This document shows positions 54,895 to 64,000 of a stretch of DNA of 64,000 nt, one piece after another (the first letter of the stretch is position 1; each line of letters starts with the position of its first letter). The translations under genes were made by a program, and so were the position numbers. The DNA comes from Cryptomeria japonica. Its lineage: Eukaryota > Streptophyta > Pinopsida > Cupressales > Cupressaceae. Location: NCBI RefSeq assembly GCF_030272615.1, contig NC_081408.1, positions 403,675,389 to 403,739,388 of the forward strand, in the 5' to 3' direction. Below the pieces are notes generated by a model. It saw only the letters and a program-made list of their open reading frames with translations, was not told the origin of the DNA and made no database searches.

Positions 54895-55687
54895 TGTAGA
54901 CACCTAAAATTGTCATGTCTAATTAAATAAATATCTTTATTTATTTAATTATCTTAACCTAATTCTTCTATTAATTAAATAAATCTTTATTTATTTAATT
55001 AATTCATTTATCCTCTTCTAGCCTTATTTCTCATTTAAATAAATTCATTTATTTATTTAAATTATCCTTTTCCTAAATTAAATAAATAATATTTTATTTA
55101 TTTAATTGATCCCACTTCCTATATTAATTAAATAAATCTTTATTTATTTAATTAATTCATTAACCTTTTCTACCCATGACACATGTCATTCATCTCTTAA
55201 TTCATACACTACCTACCCTCTCATTATTTTCTTGTTTCCTCTACCTACCCTCTAATCATAGCTGACCAGTTATTTTTTACACCTCTCAATCTTATCCCTC
55301 CATTTCATATAGTGTCTTCTATATAAGGAGATACTTCCTTCATTATCAACCCTAACTAACTAACTACTTGATCAATTGACGACACTACGCCTTTGCACTT
55401 TCATATGCGTTCCTACTTGCAACCACATTTTCGTTCTTTGTTGAGCTCTTGTGCACACATAAAATCTGAGAGCAAATATATCAAGCAAGATCAATGGAGA
55501 TAGGAAGAATGGAGATCCAAACCCTATTGGACATGTGATGGTATAATCTTTGTGATTTCATTTGATTTGCATTGTCTTAGGTAATCTTCATATGTTATGG
55601 TGGATCTTTGTTGTTGTTAGGCTAGGGTTTCGTGGTTGGATTCATTTATTCTTTCAACATTGTTGTTATCCATTTTCACCATATACA
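54895..55687 (+). repeat. Tat-B 3' LTR
   Basis: 793 bp, TGTAGACACC...CCATATACA, about 14 differences from the 5' LTR by eye. Confidence 0.95.
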
Positions 55688-55692
55688 CTATT
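55688..55692. repeat. Target-site duplication of Tat-B (right)
   Basis: CTATT, identical to 39355-39359. Confidence 0.95.
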
Positions 55693-57186
55693 TTCAATCT
55701 ATGACAGAGCCGAAGACTTGTGAGCAAGCAAGAAAAGATGAAAATTGGGTAAAGGCAATGGAAGAAGAATTGAATTAGATTCAGAAGAACAAGACATGGG
55801 AGTTGGTACCTAGACCGATGGACAAGAATGTAATTGGAACTAGGTGGGTATTCAAAAATAAGTTGAATGAGCAAGGATAGGTGACAAGGAATAAATTGAG
55901 GTTGGTATGTAAAGGATATTCTCAAGTGGAAGGTATAGACTTTGAATAAAGTTTTGGTCCAGTAGCAAGGATGGAAGATATTTGTATGTTTCTTGCATTT
56001 TTTTCTTACAAGAACTTTTAAAATTAATTAGATGGATGTCAAAACATCATTTCTTAATGAATATCTAGAAGAAGAAGTTTAAATTGAGTAACCAGATTGA
56101 TTTAGATTGATGGAATATCCACATATGGTATGCAAACTAAAGAAAGCTTTGTATAGACTTAAACAAGAACCTAGAGCTTGGTATGCAATATTGGACAAGT
56201 ATTTGCTTCAACATAATTTTAGGAAAGGTACAACACACAATAATATTTATTTCAAGATTGATGGAGATAAGTTGTTGATTGTTATAGTTTATGTTGATGA
56301 TATTATATTTGGAGGAAATGATGGTCTATGTAAAAAATTTGTTAAAGAGATGCAGAATGAATTTGAGATTTCAATGATTGGTGAGGTGCCCTTCTTTCTT
56401 GGGTTGCAAGTTAATCAATCAGAAGATGAAATTTTTATTTCTCAAAGAAAGTATATGAAGGAAATGTTGAAGAAGTTTGGTTTTGATGATTGCAAACTAG
56501 TTACTACTCCTTTAACTTTTGGATACAACTTGAGTAAATATGATGAGTCTTTGGAAGCTGAACAAATGTATAAGTGATTCGTTTGTCTGGTAGCTATATT
56601 TTAGATGAATCCGAAGGTGACACATGAGCAAGTTGTAAAAAGAATTTTTAGATACTTGAAAGGTACTATGGAATTTGGACTTTGGTACAAGAAAGGTGGA
56701 GATTTCATGTTGAAAGCCTATACTGATGTAGATTGGGTCAGAAGTGACGATGACCAGAAGAGTGCTAGTGGTGGTGCATTCTTTCTAGGAGACAAAGTGG
56801 TCTCTTGGTTCAGTAAGAAACACGACTCAGTTTCCTTATCTACTATTGAAGTAGAGTATATTACAACAACATCTTGTTGTACTTAGGTGATATGGATGAG
56901 ATAGACTCTTAAGGATATCAAGGAAACATATGATGAATCAATTCCTATTTTGTGTGACAATACAAGTGCAATAAACATTTCAAAGAGTCACGTTATGCAT
57001 TCGAGAACAAAGCATATTTCAATCAAATATCATTACTTAAGGGAGAAGGTTACTAAAAAGGAAGTTTGTTTCAAATATATTTCTATGAAAGAGAAGGTTG
57101 CAGACATTTTCACTAAGGAATTGGTGAAGGATACATTTGAGTTTCTTAGGGTGAAGCTTGGGCTCATTTCCCCTCCTTCTAGCTAG
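55693..57186 (+). pseudogene. pol: Copia-C reverse transcriptase and RNase H
   Basis: Begins in the pre-RT conserved stretch (KTCEQARKDENWVKAMEEEL, KTWELVPRPMDKNVIGTRW). RT motifs: LYRLKQEPRAWY (normally GLKQAPRAW) and [11 protein letters not shown]. RNase H: GGAFFLGDKVVSWFSKK, LSTIEVEYI and CDNTSAINISKS. The C-terminus VADIFTKELVKDTFEFLRVK is complete and stops at 57184. Several stops and frameshifts lie in 55770-56110. Confidence 0.85.
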
Positions 57187-57299
57187 GTGCAATTTGGGGA
57201 TGCATCTTTCTAGGGGGATTTTTCATGCCTATTTGTTTTCCTAGATTGATGTTGTGTTTCCTCTTAGGGGGAGCAGTGGTGTGTAGTATTGTTGTGACA

Positions 57300-57489
57300 T
57301 TTTTCCTTGATGGCAAAGGGGGAGAGATTAAGTTTTTGGTTCAAAGATTGAGTTGTTAGTTTGGGGAGAGATTGAGTTTTAGAGAGATATTGAGTAGTAT
57401 TATTTTTTCTTTGAGTTTTGGTTGTAGGTTGATGTGTAGGTATTATCAAGTGTCATCAAGTGTTGTCATCAATGACAAAGGGGGATATT
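57300..57489 (+). promoter_or_regulatory. Copia-C polypurine tracts (two)
   Basis: GATGGCAAAGGGGGAGAGAT near 57311 and CATCAATGACAAAGGGGGAT near 57468, the second directly before the LTR. Confidence 0.65.
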
Positions 57490-58674
57490 TTTGGAAGTAT
57501 GTGTTGATATGTTGTTGTGGATGTCTTTGATGTCAAACTTGTTGTTCCGGAATGGTCCAAAATGTTTGTGGTGTAGAGTTATCTTGCTATGCTATTGGTA
57601 TAGTTGATCTGTTGGTTGTTCCAGAAGTGCTTGGGTCCAAAATTTGTTGTTGTTATTGATTATTATTGTTATCTTCATTGGATATAGTTTTGGTATCATG
57701 GTTATGATGGTTTTGTGGTCTGAAAACATCCTTATCTTTTTTGGGTGTTGTGGCATTGATCGTTGTTGGTTATGAGATTCTATGTTTGACCTATCCTAAT
57801 GTCCAGATATGATTTGTAGAAGCATGGTTGATATGTTATGGGTATCACTATAGCGTTTGGAGATCCACATTTGAGTTGTTTTCATTGGAGAGTATGTTTT
57901 GATCGATATTTCCTTATATGATTGCGTAGGGTGTGGATATGTTGTTGGTTATGTTCTAGTGAATATGGATCAGTGAATTAATCTTTGGAAGAGGTGTTTT
58001 GGTCCTCCCTTTCTCCTGGAGTGGATTAGCATGTGTGTTTTTATTTTAAAAGTATATTTTGATTTAGGCTGACTTGGTTTAAGCTTTGATGATCTATCTT
58101 GTATATACGAATAGGTGTGATTAAGTGTATGAGAATTGGATGTGAGTGACAGTAGATGTGGTGAATAGAAAATATCAAAGGTTTGGTGAAGAGTAGAAGA
58201 AGAGTTGTGTTTGAATGATATGCAAGTTGTGTTGAGATTGTGATAGAGAGTTGAGATATAGTGTTAGCAAATGAGATCAAATTTGTGTGTGTTGATTTTG
58301 GTCGCTTGATTCAAAGTTCAAGGACAACTTCATGATCAGGAGATCCTTCTTTTTAGATCATTTTTTTTGTATCTTTCCTTGAGTGCAGTTAGCTTTAGGT
58401 TTTGAAAGTCCTCTTTGTATCTTGCCCCGTGAGTAGTTAGCCTTGGTGTGCAAGTCTGGAGTAGTGAGATCCCATTTGTAATCATTTCTATTCATAGTGG
58501 ATATATTCTTGTGGGTAGGTTCTCACCGTGGTTTTTTCGTGTTTGGGTTTTCCACATATAAATTTTGGTGTTCATGTGTTGGATGTATGTTGAAGTTTAA
58601 TTGTTGATGTGCTGCATTTAATTTTTGTTTTGGACTGATTCACCCCCCCACTCAGTACTTCCTTGGGTTCAACA
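57490..58674 (+). repeat. Copia-C 3' LTR
   Basis: Starts TTTTGGAAGTATGTG (eroded TGTTGG) and ends GGGTTCAACA; colinear with 36586-37743 throughout. Confidence 0.85.
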
Positions 58675-59825
58675 ATCTCCATGTAGGAAGTTATATTTTC
58701 CAAGGCTTGAAATCGCAATGCTGATTAGTAAAGATAACCAATAGTTAATTTCATAATTTTATCCAAAAACAATATTAAATATCACTTATATATATTTAAC
58801 CATATGCAATGTAAAATGGTAAAATGATATGAAATTATACGAAAATAGAAAATTAAAATATTAAAATATGAGTAAGGGCATATGAAAAGTGGCACAAAAT
58901 GGGACATAATTAGCTCTCATCACAAACAACAAAGGAAGCAGTCAAATTCAACAAAATTAATAAATAGAATAACAATATGCAAACCAATAATGTTGAATTC
59001 ATGCAAGTGCCATCATTGATCTTCTCCTCCTTGTGTTGTACGTGATGGTGTCTCTTAGAATCAATAGCACCTTTCCTACAACGTGATAGCACAACAATTC
59101 AAAGATTGTGGTTGTTGATGATAGGAGTGCAAGTTCTTTTTTATAGATTTGTAGAATTTTAATGAATGGTCGAGATTGAAATATCAACAAAATGATCAAT
59201 GGTGGAGGATTGTTGAGACAAGTTGATTGAGAGACCGGAAGAAATGAATAGGTTGTTAACAAAATTGATTGGGAGTGAGGTGGTCTAATTGACTCAGTTA
59301 GAAAAAGGTGATTGGGAGTGCAACTCGGAGTCAATGGCAGCTAGTAAGAGGGAATCATTAGCCATTTTAATCATATGTTGTAGGAGAATAAATAAAATAC
59401 ATATTTTATTTATTTTGCAGCAAGTTGATTTTTGAAAATTAACAATTAAATAAATTAAAGAACTTATTTAATTGTAGAGGACATAATTATCAAATTAAAA
59501 TAATTTGAAATAATTGTTTAATTGTGAAAAGGGGAAGTAGAAATTGATATTAATTAAATAATAAAGACCATTTAATTAAAGTGGATAAACAAGGATTAAT
59601 GAAGTAATAAAATTATTTAATTAATATTTAAAGGAAAATTAGATAATTAAATAACTAAAAAATATTCAATCATGGGATAAGAGGGAAATTTTGATTTTTG
59701 AATTTAGAATAGGAGAATAAAGTAATATTAATTAAATAATTAAAATTATTTATTTAATTAAGAGGTGATGCAAAGTAGGGTGAAGACTTCCCAATCAATC
59801 ACAAATTAAACAAATTATACACTCT
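58675..59825 (-). repeat. Possible minus-strand Tat-type LTR
   Basis: 59390-59770 is built of TTAATTAAATAA palindromic words like the Tat-B LTR. On the minus strand TATAAAAAAG follows near 59140-59150. Termini not identified, so this is tentative. Confidence 0.35.
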
Positions 59826-61108
59826 TGTAACCCCGACTTGGTGGTTTTCTTACAAAGCCCTCATGTCTCATTGTAATGCTCTAAACCTGGTGTATTCAAC
59901 ATATTTTTTAGAAAAGGCCTCAAACCAAAACAAACAACTAATGTAAACTCCCCTTATGGATTAGAATAACATGACTAAACCAATCAAGCACTGACTTCAG
60001 TCTTCTGACATGATTGAATGGTGGTTTGTTCACAATGTAGCCTAATTTCTAGTAGCCCTCCAAAAAGGGTTTTTTGGGCACAACTTCCTATACAAACCAC
60101 TTGAGGAAGTGTGAGGACATATTGGGATACCCATTTGTCCATATTATAACATACTCAATTTTTGGCTAGGGGTTTTTTGGAATGAAGGCTTCAATAATTG
60201 ACTAGTAATGTTGCAAGTAGGCCTAATTAGGCCTCTTTTCCAAAGCAGGTTTGTGGTAAACTTTCTCCCAATCACCAATATTCACTCCAAAGTTCCAAAC
60301 AAGTCACATGGGGTTTGAAACAATTGGTTTAATCCATTGACACATCCACAAACTCACCTATCCACGAAACCCTACTCTTATCTATCACTCCTAAGCCTAA
60401 TACATGAGGATATTAAGCTAGGGTCACCTCAAACTACAACTAAAATCCATCCCCTACCCCTACAAATTTCAAAATCATTTAAATAACATTGAAAAACTCT
60501 ATTCCACCAAGTTTGATAATTTTCACCAGTGGAATGGGCTACAATTCATGATTTTTGTGTACAAACCCTTGAAACCCTATGTTCACTCGCAATTTTCAAA
60601 AAAAGTGCTCTAACTTTTCCAAACTCAATAAAAATTGATCAAACCAATTGAAAAATAAAAAAAGACTCAATCATCCATCCAATAAACTTGGTCTCACATC
60701 AATATCAAACCGCATGTGACCATACAGGTCCCTGTAGCGGCAGAAAAACAGTGAAAATTGCAAGGAGTAGAATGTGTTTTATTGCTTATCTTCATACAAC
60801 ATCTCCAACCCTTGTCTCGGGGTTCAAAAAGAATATATATCACCTTAAAATCAACCTCCAATGGTTACAAACTACCATTTGAATCAAATGAATGTTCAAC
60901 TTCCAAATATGACATTTCAAAAGTTGCAAAGCAACTTTGGCAACAAATTACAAAACATGACAAAATGCACTCAAAAAGACCCCACAAGACTTATTACATT
61001 GGAAATGGTCTAAATATACCTTATTACACCAAGCAAGTCCCTAAACACCCAAAACCCCAACATGTGACCATATTGACAAAAATTGACTAGGTGCCCCTGC
61101 ACCATACA
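59826..61108 (-). repeat. Possible 3' LTR of the minus-strand chromovirus
   Basis: On the minus strand it would start TGTATGGTGCAGGGG at 61108, just past the chromodomain end, and end GGGGTTACA at 59826. There is no second copy to compare with. ORFs at 60688 and 60758 are unconvincing. Confidence 0.3.
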
Positions 61109-62091
61109 CCCGGGGAGAATAGAATCTCAGGCTTCACCTGAGATCAGTTATTAGACAGTTGTGTCATGTCTCTTAATATCCTCTTCTATCATCCAAGTTG
61201 CATCTTCATGAGGAAGGCCTTACCACTTCACTAGGTACTCATTGTATACCTTGTGCCTTGTTCTCTTGGCTTCCTTGGTATCCAAGATGCATTCAAGCTT
61301 CAATGATTCACTTGGGGGTAAATACTTGACCCAATATTCATCTAGATCTCCTGATAAACCTGCATCTTCACTTGCAACCATAGATCCTTTAAAAGGATAA
61401 AGGTGAGCAAGATTAAAAATTGGTGAGATAGCCACTCCAGAAGGGATTTCTATCTCATAAGCATTTGCTCCAAAATTGTGGACCACCCAACATGGCCCAA
61501 AATTCTTCATATGCAACTTTGTGTACTTTCCTTTGGGAAGCCTTTCCTTCTTCAAGTGTGCAAAAACTAGATCTCCCACCTTGAATTGAACATCTCTTCC
61601 TTTCAAATATGTATGTTGTTTATACTTCTCACCACTCTTCTTGAGATTCTCTCTTACCTGCTCATGTATGTCCTTCCTGGCCACTGCAAACTCTTAACCT
61701 TTAGCACTCCTTCTCTCCATGCCACTCAAATCCCTGAGCTCAAAAACTCCTCTAGTTCTCATACCATAAACTACCTCAAATGGGATTTTACCAATACTTT
61801 TATTGATGGAATCATTGTATGCATATTCAGCCTATGGAAGAACCAAGCCCCATTGTTGTCCATGCTCTTTGGTGAGGCATATAAGAAGATTTCCAAGTGA
61901 TCTATTGACTACTTCAATTTGTCCATTTGTTTGTGGATGATAGGCAAAATTAAAGGTCAAGTTGGTTCCTAATTTCTTCTAAAGAGTCCTCTAGAAGTGA
62001 CCTACAAACTTGCTAATCTCTATCAGACACAATTGTCAATGGTAATCCATGAATTCTAACTATCTCCTTGAAAAATAACCCAAAAAATATA
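61109..62091 (-). pseudogene. pol: Chromovirus integrase C-terminal half with chromodomain
   Basis: On the minus strand from 62091: HGLPLTIVSDRD (second catalytic Asp), FAYHPQTNGQIEVVNRSL (catalytic Glu), YNDSINKSIGKIPFEVVYG, then VGDLVFAHLKKERLPKGKYT, FGPCWVVHNFGANAYEIEIP and a chromodomain (LECILDTKEAKRTRHKVYN, EYLVKW-stop-GLPHEDATW). Chromodomains direct such integrases to particular chromatin. The stop at about 61217 interrupts the chromodomain; further stops lie upstream. The 5' part is missing because another element inserted at 62091/62092. Confidence 0.85.
61124..61144. other. Perfect small hairpin after the chromodomain
   Basis: ATCTCAGG-CTTCA-CCTGAGAT: 8-bp stem, 5-nt loop, between the chromodomain end and the presumed LTR start. 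Confidence 0.7.
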
Positions 62092-62912
62092 TGAAGCATC
62101 ATTCGTACATTTGCATGGTATGTGATGCAGGAGCATCCACGGTTCACAACAATCTTGCATCAACAAAAAACATTTTCGTTTCTGTTTTGTTTGTAGTTTT
62201 AGTTTTATTTATGTGTGTCCTAGTTTTGGCTCACCGGATCCTGTGGAGTTGGATTCTACTTGAAGATTTGATCATCTTTCTTTATTTCAAACCACATCTC
62301 ATTTGGATCACTTTTCGACAAGTTATCACTACCGGTGTCTATGACTATTTCTTGTTACCGGTTTTTCCTTTGTTATTGGTTGCCTAAGACCTATTCTGGT
62401 GATCTACCAAAACCCATTCTAAAGCTTGTGGAGTCTTGAGCATTGATCTCGATGTTTCTTGGCATGTGGTCGACCTTCTACATTTCATCCTTTGGATTTT
62501 CCAGAGGAATCTCTTGGCAGAGGCCGACCTTGTTCATTTTGCACGTTAGGTCTTGTTCTTCGGGTTTTGATCCCGTTTGGGCCAACTCGATCCTTTGGAT
62601 CGATATATATATATATTTGTAATCATACTTTAAAATGTAATCAATTAGAATCAATCAGAGTATCAAATAGATAGATTATGCCTAGAAGATAGATGTTTCG
62701 ATTCAAGGTCCCGATTGTGACCTATTCTACCTGGCCTGTGTGCCAGTATGTTGTAACCCAGTTGTTACCAGTTAGATGTAATCAAATTTCATGCAATAAA
62801 AACTATCTGTCTACATTGCCTCCATCATATCTATGTGTTTTTGTTGTGTTTACTCTTACTGACCGGTCTGGACTGATCTCCTTGAGGTCCCTCCTCATCG
62901 GTGACTACTTCA
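62092..62912 (+). repeat. 5' LTR of gypsy element D
   Basis: TGAAG...CTTCA termini, 821 bp. Ends 2 bases before the primer-binding site. The start is inferred from the terminal inverted repeat and from the break in the integrase sequence. Confidence 0.65.
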
Positions 62913-62914
62913 AG

Positions 62915-62930
62915 TGGTATTAGAGAGAAG
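62915..62930 (+). promoter_or_regulatory. Primer-binding site of element D
   Basis: TGGTATTAGAGAGAAG, close to the initiator Met tRNA complement TGGTATCAGAGC. Confidence 0.75.
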
Positions 62931-63027
62931 TTTCATTACAGAGGTTGCATATCCTAAAATTTTGTTGTAGGGTGGTAGATTGCGGATCTGACCTGCAATT
63001 GCAGATGACTAGCATGAATCACTGGCA

Positions 63028-64000
63028 TGAAGAGGAACTAGGAATGGTGGAGCGCGTGGGAATGCAGACCCTACTGTGATGGAGATGTTGCGAGGAATAG
63101 AAGCTCGGTTAGAATTCATGGAGACAACCCAGAGAAGAGGCTAACATATTGAGGATGTAAGTGAAGATGAAGGAGAAGAAGCCCCAACAGAGCAAGTAAA
63201 CCTACCGGCAGTTGATCCGGATGAAGAAATGTTTTTAAGGGTTTTGAGCAGGGCGAACACCAAACCTCATTTTACCCCACCAAAATATGATGGGAAGTTA
63301 GATTCGGATGAATTGATGGATTGGATCTCAAATATGGAGAAGCATTTTGATTTTGAAAACACTACAGAAGAGAGGAAGGTGAAATATGCCTGTACCCAGT
63401 TGAAAGGTCATGCATCTCTTTGGTGGGAGCATTTGCATGTTGATAGACAAAGAAGAGGTAAAGAAAAGATTAAGACATGGGATCAGATGATTGCTAAGTT
63501 GAAATCAAAGTTTGTCTTGACAAATTATCAAGTGGATTTGTTCCAAAAGTTGTAGAACCCGAGATTGAAGGAATCTAGTGTGAAGGAATACACCAAAGTA
63601 TTTTACAAGTTGAACATCAAATCTAGATATGTTGATGATTAATTTGAACAAATTGCAAGATATTTGAATGGATTGTGGATGTCTATACAAGATGAACTTA
63701 GTATGATCAAATTGGAGACTGTTGAAGAGGCTTACCAGCATGTATTAAAGGCTGAAGAGAAATTGAATAAAAGACATGAGCAAAGATAGAGAGGTAGACG
63801 TGGAAGGTTTACTAGAGGAAGATTTCAAGGAGGAAGAGGATATACTGGAGGAATAGGAGCCAATATAGATTAAAATAAGGACAAGGAAGTGAGCAAAGAA
63901 TGTAATTCATACCGGACAGATTATAGAAATTTCTATCAGAGGAGAGAATCGAATGGTTACTAGAATGAGAACTTTGGAAGACAAGACAAGAGGACATTTA
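63028..64000 (+). pseudogene. gag: Gypsy element D gag
   Basis: After an Arg/Gly-rich start, NADPTVMEMLRGIEARLEFM leads into an acidic linker. The retrotransposon gag domain follows (about 63270-63700): PPKYDGKLDSDELMDWISNM, CTQLKGHASLWWEHL, WDQMIAKLKSKFV and SVKEYTKVFYKL. A basic RGRRGRFTRGRFQGGRG region (63790-63845) probably binds RNA. Stops at 63148, 63553, 63640, 63787 and 63871 are compatible with single transitions from CAA or CAG. The frame is free of indels and runs off the window. Confidence 0.8.

Larger units (their letters stand above)
39360..55687 (+). mobile_element. Tat-B: complete Ty3/gypsy Tat/Ogre-type retrotransposon, 16,328 bp
   Basis: Two 793-bp LTRs and a CTATT duplication. 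Same internal order as Tat-A, including two RNase H domains and an antisense PMD gene, but a separate family: LTRs share only the first ~16 bases and the AT-palindrome style. I count about 14 LTR differences (about 1.8%), so it looks older than Tat-A. Gag-pol has many stops and at least three frameshifts. Confidence 0.95.
36586..58674 (+). mobile_element. Copia-C: Ty1/copia element lacking integrase, split by Tat-B
   Basis: Left LTR 36586-37743, primer-binding site, gag, zinc knuckle and protease to 39359. After Tat-B come RT and RNase H to 57186, polypurine tracts and the right LTR 57490-58674. There is no integrase between protease and RT. The flanks GTTTG and ATCTC do not match, so no target duplication is seen. 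Confidence 0.85.
62092..64000 (+). mobile_element. Gypsy element D, 5' part only
   Basis: LTR, primer-binding site and gag in the plus direction, cut by the window end. It sits inside the integrase of the minus-strand chromovirus. The 5 bases before it are ATATA; the matching copy is outside the window. Confidence 0.75.

Noticed and set aside
36581-58679. Target-site duplication for Copia-C
   Set aside because: The flanking pentamers GTTTG and ATCTC do not match; not claimed.
62092-62923. ORFs in the element D LTR (62091-62387, 62459-62674, 62693-62923)
   Set aside because: Inside an LTR bounded by TGAAG/CTTCA and followed by a primer-binding site; no domain.

Overview
The window reads as nuclear DNA from a plant with a large, repeat-dominated genome; a gymnosperm is my guess, not a demonstrated assignment. 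It is AT-rich and shows no recognisable host gene, rRNA or tRNA. Nearly all of it is nested transposable elements: Ty1/copia LTR elements, two Ty3/gypsy elements of the Tat/Ogre type (about 17.7 and 16.3 kb), chromovirus-type gypsy pieces, and one L1-type LINE.

Left block (1-26580). A copia element (Copia-1) fills 1-4633 and resumes at 22291-22572. Its 3' LTR is split by a complete Tat element, Tat-A (4634-22285; 1575-bp LTRs; target duplication GTATC). Copia-1 abuts the 3' half of a non-autonomous copia-like element (22573-25561) that carries an unrecognised coiled-coil ORF. That element in turn abuts a truncated minus-strand copia LTR (25562-26580).

Middle block (26581-36585). This is old, mostly featureless sequence with a 50+58-bp tandem repeat and an A-rich minisatellite. 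It holds a 5'-truncated LINE (29758-34444) with a 15-bp target duplication, and then a probable solo copia LTR (35240-36483). After its RT, zinc-finger and RNase H region the LINE carries a third, unrelated ORF inside the target-duplication boundaries.

Right block (36586-64000). Copia-C (36586-58674, no integrase) is split by Tat-B (39360-55687; 793-bp LTRs; target duplication CTATT). Then come two possible minus-strand gypsy LTRs, the 3' end of a minus-strand chromovirus pol (integrase plus chromodomain), and, inserted into that integrase, the 5' end of another gypsy element (LTR, primer-binding site, gag) that runs off the window.

The two Tat elements share one layout: LTR, primer-binding site, a long leader with a ~20-bp phased array of a GCGYCTGTGT-like motif, a conserved stem-loop block, a fused gag-protease-(G-patch)-RT-RNase H-second RNase H-integrase frame, small hairpins after pol, a spacer, then an antisense gene for a plant mobile domain (PMD) protein with a coiled-coil tail, the same ~20-bp array in front of that antisense gene, an antisense TATA box, two polypurine tracts and the 3' LTR. 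The pairing of a captured antisense PMD gene with a motif array shared by both transcription units is the most interesting signal here. All coding frames are now broken, mainly by stops that fit C-to-T/G-to-A transitions, so every gene below is listed as a pseudogene.
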